Positions 54,681 to 63,923 of a stretch of DNA of 64,000 nt are shown piece after piece. Numbering within the stretch: position 1 is the stretch's first letter; each line of letters starts with the position of its first letter. The translations under genes were made by a program, and so were the position numbers. The notes under the pieces were generated by a model, which made no database searches, was not told where the DNA came from, and worked only from the letters and a program-made list of their open reading frames with translations. Source of the DNA: Novosphingobium pokkalii (lineage in GTDB: Bacteria > Pseudomonadota > Alphaproteobacteria > Sphingomonadales > Sphingomonadaceae); assembly GCF_014652855.1 (NCBI RefSeq), contig NZ_BMZP01000007.1, forward strand, positions 168,756 through 232,755, written 5' to 3'.

Positions 54681-55274
54681 ATGCTCACGCTGCCCAACAT
54701 TCTCACGCTGTCCCGCATCGTTGCCGTGCCCCTGCTGGGCGCCCTGTTGTGGTGGCCGCACTGGCCCATGGGCTATGCGCTGGGCTTTGCCATGTATTGC
54801 CTGATGGGCGTGACCGACTATTTCGACGGCTACCTCGCCCGCGCGCAGGGCACGGTGTCGAAGCTGGGCGTGTTCCTCGATCCCATCGCCGACAAGATCA
54901 TGGTCGCCGCCGTGATCCTGGTGCTGACCGCGCAAGGCGTGCTGACCGGCCCCTATGTGGGGGACATGCACGTGATCGCCGGACTCGTCATCCTGCTGCG
55001 CGAGATCGCGGTTTCGGGCCTGCGCGAGTTCCTGGGCGGCATCCAGGTTTCGGTGCCGGTGTCGAAACTGGCGAAGTGGAAAACCACGTTCCAGATGATC
55101 GCGCTCGGCTCGCTGATCCTGGGCGGCGCCACGCCGTGGTGGACGCTGACCCTGGCCGGCATCGTGATCAACGTGCCGCACACGGTGGGCCTGGCGACGC
55201 TGTGGGGCGCGGCAGGGCTGACCGTGATCACCGGCTGGGATTACCTGCGGGTGGGCTTGAAGCACATGGATTGA
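54681..55274 (+). CDS. pgsA: CDP-diacylglycerol--glycerol-3-phosphate 3-phosphatidyltransferase
   Basis: PgsA makes phosphatidylglycerol phosphate. The 197-residue membrane protein has the full CDP-alcohol phosphotransferase motif: Asp46, Asp49-Gly50, Ala53-Arg54, Gly63, Asp67 and Asp71 (DYFDGYLAR, then GVFLDPIADK). The start MLTLPNILTLSRI matches the family; an upstream in-frame ATG adds 11 residues. Confidence 0.95.
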   Translation: MLTLPNILTLSRIVAVPLLGALLWWPHWPMGYALGFAMYCLMGVTDYFDGYLARAQGTVSKLGVFLDPIADKIMVAAVILVLTAQGVLTGPYVGDMHVIAGLVILLREIAVSGLREFLGGIQVSVPVSKLAKWKTTFQMIALGSLILGGATPWWTLTLAGIVINVPHTVGLATLWGAAGLTVITGWDYLRVGLKHMD

Positions 55275-55310
55275 GGGGGCGGCGGCACGGTAGGCCTCGC
55301 CCAACCTCCA

Positions 55311-55342
55311 CCGTCGCCCCGTGCTTGACACGGGGCTTGGCT
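55311..55342 (+). repeat. Left arm of inverted repeat flanking the GIY-YIG gene
   Basis: The 32-nt arm (CCGTC, then GCCCCGTGCTTGACACGGGGC, then TTGGCT) is the exact reverse complement of 55699-55730. Within it GCCCCGTG and CACGGGGC form a hairpin around CTTGA. The arm includes the GIY-YIG stop codon region. Confidence 0.95.
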
Positions 55343-55664
55343 ACTTTGCGCTCTCGCCTTGCGATGCAGCCACTGGATACCATTGGTCCCATAGATCGAG
55401 CCAATCGGGATTGTCCGCCTCAATCAATGCGAATTTCCATTCCCGGCGCCATTTTTTGACCAGTTTCTCGCGAGCAATTGCGGGTTCGATTTCCGTGTGC
55501 CGTTCGGCGTAGACCAGCTTTGTCTTGCCAAAGTCCCTTGCGCGAATTGAGCCACGGCCCTCGCGATGCTGCCACACGCGCCGGATCAGGTTGGATGTGA
55601 CGCCAATATACATTCCACCGCGATAGCGGTTCGCCATGATGTAGAGCCAGCCGCCCTTTTCCAT
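55341..55664 (-). CDS. GIY-YIG endonuclease-family protein, low-GC cassette gene
   Basis: This 107-residue protein is a single GIY-YIG domain: WLYIMANRYRGGMYIGVTSNLIRRVWQHREG carries the paired Tyr motif and the conserved Arg, and the later EPAIAREKLVKKWRREWK is the typical C-terminal part with the metal-binding Glu. Such short stand-alone nucleases (related to the UPF0213/YhbQ type) are common in Alphaproteobacteria. The gene is visibly less GC-rich than its neighbours and lies within perfect 32-bp inverted repeats, suggesting a mobile cassette. The start follows a family-like MEKGGWLYIM. Confidence 0.85.
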   Translation of the reverse strand: MEKGGWLYIMANRYRGGMYIGVTSNLIRRVWQHREGRGSIRARDFGKTKLVYAERHTEIEPAIAREKLVKKWRREWKFALIEADNPDWLDLWDQWYPVAASQGESAK

Positions 55665-55698
55665 TTTGCCAGCATGCCAAAGGCAAGGCCGCAAGGGA

Positions 55699-55730
55699 AG
55701 CCAAGCCCCGTGTCAAGCACGGGGCGACGG
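55699..55730 (-). repeat. Right arm of inverted repeat flanking the GIY-YIG gene
   Basis: This 32-nt arm is the perfect reverse complement of 55311-55342 and contains the same hairpin (GCCCCGTG around TCAAG). It lies 34 nt before the GIY-YIG start codon, on the upstream side of the gene. Confidence 0.95.
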
Positions 55731-55790
55731 GTGGACTGTCGGGCAGGGTTCGCTAACCACCAAATCCCGGCCGTTTGCGTCCCACGCCCC

Positions 55791-56396
55791 TCACAAACTC
55801 TCCGCCAGATAGCGGTCCGGGCGGTGCCAGGTCATCACCATCAGGTTGGCGCAGGTGGCGCTGACCAGGGACCAGATCGCGCGTTCGGGGCCGAGGACGA
55901 GGGCCGAGGTGGCGATGATCGTGGCGTCGGTGATCATCAGCAGGCGGCCGAAGTTCCAGCCTTTCTTGCGGCTGAGCCAGCGGGCGATCACGCTCGATCC
56001 GCCCACGGCGGTGCCGTGGCGCGTCACGGCGAGGAGGCCCATGCCCATCACCGTGCCGCCGATCACCGCGGCGGCGGCGGGGCTGGCCGAGGTGAGCGGC
56101 AGGCCCTTGGCCACCAGCGTTACCATGCCGGTGATGGCCAGCGTCGCGACCAGGCTGCGCAGCGTATAGGGCGTGCCCTGGCTGCGCCAGAAGAGCAGGA
56201 AGATCGGCAGGTTGAGCACGGCAAACAGCGTGCCGGGGGAAAATGGCGCGAGGTAGGACAGCAGCAGGGCGAGGCCCGCCATGCCCCCGGTGATCAGCCG
56301 CGCCTGGTGCAGCAGGTGCAGGCCGAGCGCCAGGAGCAGGCATCCGGTGGCAACGCCATAGAGATCTTCCAGCGCGTTGTGGCGCTGCACTTTCAT
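55791..56396 (-). CDS. YitT/DUF161-like membrane protein
   Basis: This 201-residue protein has about five hydrophobic helices and the YitT pattern ITGGMAGLALLLSYL, GTLFAVLNLPIFLLF and GTAVGGSSVIARWLSRKKG. Its role is unknown. It overlaps oxyR by 4 nt, so it is the third gene of rnd-oxyR-yitT-like. Confidence 0.85.
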   Translation of the reverse strand: MKVQRHNALEDLYGVATGCLLLALGLHLLHQARLITGGMAGLALLLSYLAPFSPGTLFAVLNLPIFLLFWRSQGTPYTLRSLVATLAITGMVTLVAKGLPLTSASPAAAAVIGGTVMGMGLLAVTRHGTAVGGSSVIARWLSRKKGWNFGRLLMITDATIIATSALVLGPERAIWSLVSATCANLMVMTWHRPDRYLAESL

Positions 56397-57289
56397 GGCG
56401 CGCGCAGTTCCTGGGCGAGCAGCCTGAATTCCTCGGCGCGAGGCGAGTTCTTGCGCCAGACCAGCGCGATCTCGCGATAGGCGTGATCGGATTGCAGCGG
56501 CCGGGCGACGATGTGGGTATCGTGCAGGATGCCGGCCTCCACCGCCATTTCCGGCAGCATGGTCAGGCCCAGGCCATTGTCCACCATCTGCACCAGGGTG
56601 TGCAGGCTGGTGCCGATCATCGTGGCGCTGGCGCGCAGCTCGGGGCGATTGCAGGCGGCCAGCGCATGCTCTTTCAGGCAGTGCCCGTCTTCCAGCAGCA
56701 GCAGGCGATTCTCGTCGATCAGCGACGGCGGAATCGATTCGGGCGGGTTGCGCGGGTCATCCTGCGGGAAGGCGACGTAGAGCTTGTCCTTGAACAAGGG
56801 CGCCACGTCCACGTCGCCGGTGGCGAAGGGCAGGGCCAGCAGCACGCAATCGGCGCGGCCATGGTGCAGCGATTCGATCGCGGCGGCACTGGGTTCCTCG
56901 CGCAGGAACAGCTTCAACTGCGGGCGTTCCTGGCGCAGGCGCGGGAGGATGCGCGGCAGCAGGAACGGCGCGATGGTGGGGATCACGCTCATCCGCAATT
57001 CGCCCGCCAGCGGCACGCCGTGCGACTGCACGAGTTCGGAGAGTTCCTCCGCCTCGCGCAGCAGGCGGTGCGCCTTGGCCACCACCTGGTTGCCCAGCGG
57101 GGTGAAGCGCACCACGCGGCGCGTGCGCTCCACCAGCGTGACGCCCAGCAGCGATTCGAGTTCGCGCAGCCCCGCCGAAAGCGTGGACTGCGAGACGAAG
57201 CACGAATCGGCGGCCTTGCCGAAATGGCCATGCTCGTGCAGCGCGACGAGGTATTGCAACTGCTTGAGCGTGGGCAGGTAGGTGCTCAT
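56393..57289 (-). CDS. oxyR: OxyR-type LysR-family peroxide sensor
   Basis: This 298-residue LysR regulator has the N-terminal HTH (LKQLQYLVALHEHGHFGKAADSCFVSQSTLSAGLRELE) and the redox pair Cys204 and Cys213 in EDGHCLKEHALAACNR, with the same nine-residue spacing as E. coli Cys199 and Cys208. That supports a true OxyR rather than a generic LysR. It overlaps rnd and the yitT-like gene by 4 nt each. Its target genes (katG, ahpC) are not in the window. Confidence 0.93.
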   Translation of the reverse strand: MSTYLPTLKQLQYLVALHEHGHFGKAADSCFVSQSTLSAGLRELESLLGVTLVERTRRVVRFTPLGNQVVAKAHRLLREAEELSELVQSHGVPLAGELRMSVIPTIAPFLLPRILPRLRQERPQLKLFLREEPSAAAIESLHHGRADCVLLALPFATGDVDVAPLFKDKLYVAFPQDDPRNPPESIPPSLIDENRLLLLEDGHCLKEHALAACNRPELRASATMIGTSLHTLVQMVDNGLGLTMLPEMAVEAGILHDTHIVARPLQSDHAYREIALVWRKNSPRAEEFRLLAQELRAP

Positions 57290-58512
57290 TCCCCGCCGGA
57301 CTCTTCTGGCGCCGGAGCGGGGGCGGGCGCGCTGTTGCCGCCGATATCGTCGATGTGCGCCATCTTGAGCTTGCCGTTGACGACGGCAAAGGCGAGGCGC
57401 CCTTCGACCAGTTCCAGCGCATCGCGGCCGAACTGTTCGTAGCGCCAGCTTTCCAGCAGGGCCAGGCCCTTGCGCTGCCCGGCGGCGAGCGCCTCCAGGT
57501 CGTCGCTGCGGGCGAGCAGGCGCGAGGCCACGTCGATCTCGCGGCTGCGGATCTTGAGCAGCAGCTTGAGCAGGTCGGCCACCAGCGCGCCTTCCTTGCC
57601 CAGCGGCGCACCACGCGGCGCGCGCGGGGGCATTTCCGCCTCGGTCAGGGGCTTGGCATCGCTAAGGGTCTGCATCAGGCGGCGTCCGATGTCGTTGTCC
57701 TTCCATCCGGTGGAGAGGCCACGCACTTTGGCCAGGTCAGGCTGTTCGCGCGGCGGGTGGCTGGCAATGTCGGCCAGGGTTTCGTCGCGCATGATGCGGC
57801 CGCGCGGGATGTTCTTGTCCATCGCTTCGGATTCGCGCCAGGCGGCCAGCGCGCGCAACCGGCCGAGCACGGCGGGATTGCGGCTGGGCGGGCGGATCTT
57901 TTCCCACACCTTGCCCGGATCGTTGCGATAGTTTTCCGGGTCGGCCAGCTTTTCCATCTCGATGTCCAGCCACTCGCCGCGTCCGGTCTTGATCAGGCGC
58001 TTGAGCATCCGGGGGAAAATCTTGGACAGGTGAGTGACATCGCCGATGGCATATTCGATCTGCCGCTCGGTGAGCGGGCGGCGCGACCAGTCGGTAAAGC
58101 GCGCGCCCTTGTCGATCGACAGGCCGAGCCACGCTTCGACCAGGTTGGAATAGCCGATCTGCTCGCTTTGCGAGAGGGCCATCATCGCGATCTGCGTGTC
58201 GAAGATCGGGTGCGGGGTGCGGCCCGACAGGTTGTAGATGATTTCCACGTCCTGCCCGCCGGCGTGGAAGACCTTGAGCACGTCCTCGTTGTCGACCAGG
58301 AGGTCGAGCAGCGGAGAAAGATCGATGCCCGGCGCCAGCGGATCGATCGCGGCGGCCTCTTCCTCGTTGGCGATCTGCACCAGGCACAGTTCCGGCCAAT
58401 AGGTGTTCTCGCGCATGAACTCGGTGTCGACCGTGACGAAGTCTGACTTGGCCAGCCGCTCGCACAGATCGGCAAGCGCGGCGGTCGTGGTAATCAGCGG
58501 ATGTATCTTCAT
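57286..58512 (-). CDS. rnd: Ribonuclease D
   Basis: Rnd trims the 3' ends of tRNAs and other small RNAs. The 408-residue protein has the DEDDy residues: Asp29 and Glu31 in VDTEFMRE, Asp88 in GGQDVEI, and Tyr154 and Asp158 in YAIGDVTHL. HRDC-type helical domains follow. It overlaps oxyR by 4 nt (ATGA), so oxyR is cotranscribed behind it. Confidence 0.95.
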   Translation of the reverse strand: MKIHPLITTTAALADLCERLAKSDFVTVDTEFMRENTYWPELCLVQIANEEEAAAIDPLAPGIDLSPLLDLLVDNEDVLKVFHAGGQDVEIIYNLSGRTPHPIFDTQIAMMALSQSEQIGYSNLVEAWLGLSIDKGARFTDWSRRPLTERQIEYAIGDVTHLSKIFPRMLKRLIKTGRGEWLDIEMEKLADPENYRNDPGKVWEKIRPPSRNPAVLGRLRALAAWRESEAMDKNIPRGRIMRDETLADIASHPPREQPDLAKVRGLSTGWKDNDIGRRLMQTLSDAKPLTEAEMPPRAPRGAPLGKEGALVADLLKLLLKIRSREIDVASRLLARSDDLEALAAGQRKGLALLESWRYEQFGRDALELVEGRLAFAVVNGKLKMAHIDDIGGNSAPAPAPAPEESGGE

Positions 58513-58695
58513 CGTTCTTTTCTGTATGGCCCGATCCATCCGCAGGTGGCAGACACCCGCAAGCTGGCATGGGGCCGGTGGTGCCCCCGTCCGGGAGCGG
58601 CGGCTTGACAAACGCGCGGCCATCGCCTCTTGGCCGCGCCTGACATTTAAGCCTGTCTCACCTGCCTTATTGCAGACCGATTGGAAAGAGTTTCG

Positions 58696-60477
58696 ATGCA
58701 TCCTTATCGTTCCCACACCTGCGGCGCCCTCTCGCGCGAGCATGTCGGCGAAAACGTGCGCCTCTCGGGCTGGGTGCATCGCAAGCGCGATCATGGCGGC
58801 GTGTTGTTTGTCGATTTGCGCGATCACTATGGAATCACCCAGATCGTGGCCGATAGCGACAGCGCCGCGCTGCCCCTGCTCGAATCCGTCCGCGTGGAAA
58901 GCGTGGTGACGATCGAAGGCGTGGTGAAGGCGCGCAACGAAGCGACCGTCAATGCCAACCTGGCGACCGGCGCGATCGAAGTCTTCGCCAAGGCGGCCAC
59001 GGTGCTTTCGGCGGCGGAAGAACTGCCGATGCCGGTGGCGGGCGAGCAGGAATATCCCGAGGATATCCGCCTGCGCTATCGCTTCCTCGACCTGCGCCGC
59101 GAGACGCTGCACGCCAACATCGTCACGCGCACGCGGATCATTTCCGACATGCGCCGCCGCATGGAAGGGGCCGGGTTCACCGAATATTCCACCCCGATCC
59201 TGACCGCATCCAGCCCCGAAGGCGCGCGCGACTTCCTGGTGCCGAGCCGCATCCACGCCGGCAAGTTCTATGCGCTGCCGCAGGCGCCGCAGCAGTACAA
59301 GCAGTTGCTGATGGTGGCGGGTTTCGACCGCTATTTCCAGATCGCGCCGTGCTTCCGCGACGAAGACCCGCGCGCCGACCGCCTGCCGGGCGAATTCTAC
59401 CAGCTCGACCTGGAAATGAGCTTCGTGACCCAGGAAGAGGTGTGGGAAACGATGGAGCCGGTGATCGGCGGCGTGTTCGAGGCCTTTGCCGAGGGCAAGC
59501 CGGTGACGCCCGTGGGCCAGTTCCCGCGCATCCCCTATGACGAGGCGATGCTGAAGTATGGTTCGGACAAGCCGGACCTGCGCAACCCGCTGATCATCAC
59601 CGATGTGTCGCACCACTTCACCCAATCGGGCTTTGGCCTGTTCGAGAAGATCGTGGGCGGCGGCGGCGTGGTCCGCGCCATTCCCGCGCCGGGCACGGCG
59701 GACAAGAGCCGCAAGTTCTTCGACGAGATGAACGACTGGGCGCGCGCCGAAGGCCATGCCGGGCTGGGCTATGTCACCCGCAAGGGCGGCGAATTCGGCG
59801 GCCCGATCGCCAAGAATCATGGCACCGAAGGCATGGCGGCGCTCTATGCCGAACTGGGCCTGGGCGAAAACGACGGGCTGTTCTTCGCCGCGGGCAAGGC
59901 CGACCAGGCCGCCAAGCTGGCCGGCCTGGCGCGCAACCGCGTGGCGGCGCAGCTCGGGCTGGTGGAAGAAGGCACCTACAAGCTGTGCTGGATCGTCGAT
60001 TTCCCGTTCTATGAATGGGATGAAGACAACAAGAAGGTGGAATTCAGTCACAACCCGTTCTCGATGCCGCAGGGCGGGATGGATGCGCTGACCAACCAGG
60101 ACCCGCTGACGATCAAGGCGTTCCAGTACGATCTGGTCTGCAACGGCTATGAAATCGCCTCGGGCTCGATCCGCAACCAGTCGCCCGAAACCATGGTCAA
60201 GGCGTTCGAGATCGTGGGCCTGACCAAGGCCGACGTGGAGGAGCGCTTCGGCGGGCTCTATCGCGCGTTCCAGTATGGCGCGCCGCCGCACGGCGGGATG
60301 GCCGCGGGCGTCGATCGCATCGTCATGCTGCTGTGCGGGGCGCAGAACCTGCGCGAGATCACTCTGTTCCCGATGAACCAGCGGGCCGAAGACCTGCTGA
60401 TGGGCGCGCCCTCTCCGGCCGAGCCCAAGCAGTTGCGGGAACTCAACATTCGCGTTGTCGAGCAGCCCAAGGGCTGA
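58696..60477 (+). CDS. aspS: Aspartyl-tRNA synthetase
   Basis: This 593-residue class II synthetase has an OB-fold anticodon domain ([31 protein letters not shown]), motif 2 [24 protein letters not shown] and motif 3 [16 protein letters not shown], with the bacterial GAD insertion between. The start gives [18 protein letters not shown] with a GGAAAGAG binding site. Whether it is discriminating (Asp only) or non-discriminating cannot be told by eye. Confidence 0.96.
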   Translation: MHPYRSHTCGALSREHVGENVRLSGWVHRKRDHGGVLFVDLRDHYGITQIVADSDSAALPLLESVRVESVVTIEGVVKARNEATVNANLATGAIEVFAKAATVLSAAEELPMPVAGEQEYPEDIRLRYRFLDLRRETLHANIVTRTRIISDMRRRMEGAGFTEYSTPILTASSPEGARDFLVPSRIHAGKFYALPQAPQQYKQLLMVAGFDRYFQIAPCFRDEDPRADRLPGEFYQLDLEMSFVTQEEVWETMEPVIGGVFEAFAEGKPVTPVGQFPRIPYDEAMLKYGSDKPDLRNPLIITDVSHHFTQSGFGLFEKIVGGGGVVRAIPAPGTADKSRKFFDEMNDWARAEGHAGLGYVTRKGGEFGGPIAKNHGTEGMAALYAELGLGENDGLFFAAGKADQAAKLAGLARNRVAAQLGLVEEGTYKLCWIVDFPFYEWDEDNKKVEFSHNPFSMPQGGMDALTNQDPLTIKAFQYDLVCNGYEIASGSIRNQSPETMVKAFEIVGLTKADVEERFGGLYRAFQYGAPPHGGMAAGVDRIVMLLCGAQNLREITLFPMNQRAEDLLMGAPSPAEPKQLRELNIRVVEQPKG

Positions 60478-60616
60478 ACGGCGGCGCATTCCGACCGGCG
60501 CGCGCGTCCCACGGTTGAAAGGCCAGGATGCGCCCGCCTCTTGCCAGCGGTTCAACAGCCTATTAGGGCGATGCTGACCCGCGACCACCAACCAGTTTCC
60601 TGCGAAGGGGCATATA

Positions 60617-60853
60617 ATGAGCGATACCGCCGACCGCGTTAAGAAGATCGTTGTCGAGCACCTCGGCGTCGAGGCCGACAAGGTCACCGAAGACGCCAGC
60701 TTCATCGACGATCTCGGCGCCGACTCGCTCGACATCGTCGAGCTGGTCATGGCCTTCGAAGAAGAATTCGGTGTGGAAATCCCGGACGATGCGGCCGAGA
60801 AGATCTCGACCGTGTCGGACGCGATCAAGTACATCGACGAAAACAAGGGCTGA
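60617..60853 (+). CDS. acpP: Acyl carrier protein
   Basis: The 78-residue ACP carries the phosphopantetheine Ser37 in [10 protein letters not shown] and the usual acidic helices. It serves fatty-acid synthesis and may donate to an OlsB-like acyltransferase. It is followed by fabF. Confidence 0.98.
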   Translation: MSDTADRVKKIVVEHLGVEADKVTEDASFIDDLGADSLDIVELVMAFEEEFGVEIPDDAAEKISTVSDAIKYIDENKG

Positions 60854-60980
60854 TCGCCCCGCTTCCCCGTGAGCGCCCCGGCCATCGCCATGGCAGGGGC
60901 AACAGGGGATGAATTCGGCAGGCTCAGTCCCCAACTGTGCGGGGCTGGGCCTGTTCGTTTGTGATTTTGCGGAGAAAAGA

Positions 60981-62237
60981 ATGCGTCGTGTCGTCGTAAC
61001 CGGCCTCGGCCTTGTCACCCCGCTGGGCGCGGACGTCGAAACCGTGTGGGCGAATCTGCTGGCCGGCAAGTCTGGCGCAGGCCCGATCACCCGCTTCGAT
61101 GCCAGCAACCAGAAGTGCCAGATCGCCTGCGAAGTGAAGCCGGCCGACCATCCCTATGGCTTCGATGCGTCGCGGCGAGTCGATCACAAGATCCAGCGCC
61201 AGGTCGATCCGTTCATCGTCTATGGTATCGATGCCGCCGGCCAGGCGCTTGAAGACGCCGGCCTGGTGGACATGGACGACGATCTCAAGGCGCGCACCGG
61301 CTGCTCGATCGGTTCGGGCATCGGCGGCTTGCCGGGGATCGAAAGCGAATCGATCGTCCTGCATGAAAAGGGCCCGGGCCGCGTCTCTCCGCACTTCGTC
61401 CATGGCCGCCTGATCAACCTGATCTCGGGCCAGGTCTCGATCAAGTATGGCCTGATGGGGCCGAACCATGCGGTCGTCACCGCCTGCTCCACCGGCGCGC
61501 ACTCGATCGGTGACGCAGCGCGCATGATCAAGGATGGCGATGCCGACGTGATGCTGGCGGGCGGTGCGGAAAGCACGATCAACCCGCTGGGCGTGGCCGG
61601 CTTTGCCCAGGCCCGCGCGCTCAATTGCAGCTATAACGACCGCCCCGAACAGGCCAGCCGCCCTTATGACAAGGACCGCGACGGCTTCGTGATGGGCGAA
61701 GGCGCCGGTGTGGTCGTGCTGGAGGAATACGAGCACGCCAAGGCGCGCGGCGCCAAGATCTATGCCGAAGTGGTCGGCTATGGCCTGTCGGGCGATGCCT
61801 ATCACGTCACCGCGCCGCATCCGGAAGGCAAGGGCGCCGAACTGGCCATGCGCATGGCGCTGCGCAAGGCCGGGCTGGAGCCGGGCGACATCGACTATGT
61901 CAACGCCCATGGCACCTCGACCATGGCGGACACGATCGAACTTGGCGCGGTCAAGCGCGTGCTGGGCGATGATCTGTCGGGCGCGTCGATGAGCAGCACC
62001 AAGTCGGCCATCGGCCACCTGCTCGGTGGCGCGGGCGCGGTGGAAGCGATCTTCTGCATCCTCGCCATTCGCGACCAGATCGTGCCGCCCACGCTCAACC
62101 TCGACAATCCCGACGAGGGTACCGAAGGGGTGGACCTGGTGCCGCACGTGGCCAAGAAGCGCCAGGTGCGCGCCGTGCTCAACAACTCGTTCGGCTTTGG
62201 CGGCACCAACGCCAGCCTGATCATGAAGGCGGTTTGA
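60981..62237 (+). CDS. fabF: Beta-ketoacyl-ACP synthase II
   Basis: FabF elongates acyl-ACPs. The 418-residue condensing enzyme has the Cys-His-His triad Cys169 (TACSTG), His310 (NAHGTST) and His346 (IGHLLGG). It lies 127 nt after acpP and overlaps a possible TTG start of mltG. Confidence 0.97.
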   Translation: MRRVVVTGLGLVTPLGADVETVWANLLAGKSGAGPITRFDASNQKCQIACEVKPADHPYGFDASRRVDHKIQRQVDPFIVYGIDAAGQALEDAGLVDMDDDLKARTGCSIGSGIGGLPGIESESIVLHEKGPGRVSPHFVHGRLINLISGQVSIKYGLMGPNHAVVTACSTGAHSIGDAARMIKDGDADVMLAGGAESTINPLGVAGFAQARALNCSYNDRPEQASRPYDKDRDGFVMGEGAGVVVLEEYEHAKARGAKIYAEVVGYGLSGDAYHVTAPHPEGKGAELAMRMALRKAGLEPGDIDYVNAHGTSTMADTIELGAVKRVLGDDLSGASMSSTKSAIGHLLGGAGAVEAIFCILAIRDQIVPPTLNLDNPDEGTEGVDLVPHVAKKRQVRAVLNNSFGFGGTNASLIMKAV

Positions 62238-62293
62238 GCCGCAAGGCCAAGCGTCGCAAACCCTCAGGCCGCAGAACAAGGAAGCCCACGTCC

Positions 62294-63277
62294 ATGATTG
62301 CCCGCATCGGTAAAGTCCGGCTGGTCATCCTGGGCGTGCTGCTTCTGGCGGCGGCCTGGGGCACGCATTTCCTGTGGGGCTGGTATGGCCCCGGCCCGCT
62401 GGCCAAGGATACCGCGTTCGTTGTGCCCGATGGCGCCAGCGTCGGTTCGATTGCCGACAAGCTGGAAGCCGAAGGGGCGGTAGCCTCGGCCACCACGTTC
62501 CGCGCGCGGGCGCGCCTGCTGGGCGACAAGGCGCCGATCAAGGCGGGCGAGTTCAGCCTGCCGGCCCATGCCAGCGGTTCGACGATCCTGAAAATCCTGC
62601 AAGGCGAGCAGGGCACGCTGCGCCGCCTGGTGACCGTGCCCGAAGGCATGCCGGCGATCATGGTGCAGGAACGCCTGATGGCCCAGCCGCTGCTGACCGG
62701 CACGGTCGACGTGCCGGAAGAAGGCACCGTGCTGCCCGACAGCTATGAAATCCGCCGCGGCGAATCGCGCAAGGCGGTGCTGGCGCGCATGCAGGCGGCG
62801 ATGGCCAAGACCCTGGCCGACCTGTGGGCACAGCGCAGCCCGGACACTGTCGCCAAGACCCCGCAGGAAGCGGTGATCCTCGCTTCGATCGTGGAGAAGG
62901 AAACCGGCAAGCCGGCGGAGCGTCGCATGGTGGCCGGGCTCTATTCCAACCGGCTGCGCAAGGGCATGCTGCTCCAGGCCGATCCCACGATCATCTATCC
63001 GATCACGCGGGGCAAGCCGCTGGGCCGCCGCATCCGCCAGTCGGAAATCCAGGCGGTCAACGATTACAATACGTATTCGATGACCGGCCTGCCCAAGGGG
63101 CCCATCACCAATCCGGGCCGCGCCTCGATCGAGGCAGTGCTGCACCCGGCCAAGACGGAAGCGCTCTACATGGTCGCCGACGGCACCGGCGGGCATGTCT
63201 TTGCCGATACCCTGGCCGAGCACAATGCCAACGTGGCCAAGTGGTTTGCCATCCGCCGGGCGCGCGGGGATCTGTAA
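62294..63277 (+). CDS. mltG: Endolytic murein transglycosylase MltG
   Basis: MltG (YceG) cleaves nascent glycan strands and acts as a terminase in peptidoglycan synthesis. The 327-residue protein has one N-terminal membrane helix, a LysM-like region, and the catalytic Glu201 in ILASIVEKETGK. A TTG start at the fabF stop (62234) would add a basic leader; the ATG is favoured by AAGGAA 9 nt upstream. Its place after acpP-fabF is conserved. Confidence 0.93.
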   Translation: MIARIGKVRLVILGVLLLAAAWGTHFLWGWYGPGPLAKDTAFVVPDGASVGSIADKLEAEGAVASATTFRARARLLGDKAPIKAGEFSLPAHASGSTILKILQGEQGTLRRLVTVPEGMPAIMVQERLMAQPLLTGTVDVPEEGTVLPDSYEIRRGESRKAVLARMQAAMAKTLADLWAQRSPDTVAKTPQEAVILASIVEKETGKPAERRMVAGLYSNRLRKGMLLQADPTIIYPITRGKPLGRRIRQSEIQAVNDYNTYSMTGLPKGPITNPGRASIEAVLHPAKTEALYMVADGTGGHVFADTLAEHNANVAKWFAIRRARGDL

Positions 63278-63398
63278 GGCTGGCCTTGGGCGTGGCGAGC
63301 GGCTATCACGCTTTAGGGGGTTTTACGGATTTGCCGCCTGAAGCGCTTGCGCCTCGCTCCGGCTGTTCCGATTTCTCCCGCGCGGCGGGGCACGCCGG

Positions 63399-63923
63399 GT
63401 GAGCGGGCCGCTGGTCCTTACCGCCCGGCTGCCCGCCGCGCTGTTTGGCCAGATGCAGGGCTTGCGCGGCGCGCATTACCCGCCCGATCGCAACCACGTG
63501 CCGGCCCACGTCACCCTGTTCCACGCGCTGCCGCCTTCGGCGCAGGCCGAAGTGCAGCGGCTGGTCGCGCGCCTTTGTGCCGCCACGCGCGCTCCGGCGG
63601 CGCAGCTTGCAGGGGTGGCAGACCTTGGCACCGGAACAGCCGTCGCCGTGCGCAGCCCGGCGCTGGAGGCTGTCCATGCCGATCTGGCAGAAGCGCTCCA
63701 TGGCCTGCTTGGGCTGGCCGACCAGGGGCGTCCGCGCTTCCACATCACCATCCAGAACAAGGTCGCCCGCCCCGAAGCGCGGGCACTGCAATCGGCGCTG
63801 GTCGGACGGTTCGAGAGCCAGACGTTCGCGTTTGCCGGCCTTGATCTGCACGCGCTGCAACGTCTGCCGCAAGGTGGTGGGAGCTGGCAGCCGCTTGGCG
63901 CATGGAGCTTTCGCGGACGCTGA
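63399..63923 (+). CDS. 2'-5' RNA ligase-family protein
   Basis: This 174-residue protein has two H-x-T motifs, His37-x-Thr39 (HVTLFHALP) and His115-x-Thr117 (FHITIQNK), the 2H phosphoesterase signature. Family members act on 2'-5' linked or cyclic phosphates of RNA. The start is GTG; no strong binding site is seen. The last 77 nt of the window after it hold nothing recognisable. Confidence 0.8.
   Translation: MSGPLVLTARLPAALFGQMQGLRGAHYPPDRNHVPAHVTLFHALPPSAQAEVQRLVARLCAATRAPAAQLAGVADLGTGTAVAVRSPALEAVHADLAEALHGLLGLADQGRPRFHITIQNKVARPEARALQSALVGRFESQTFAFAGLDLHALQRLPQGGGSWQPLGAWSFRGR

Noticed and set aside
57286..60891. A 1201-codon minus-strand frame covering rnd and reaching across aspS.
   Set aside because: Only the first 408 codons from 58512 match rnd. 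The rest is the antisense of aspS without domain content.
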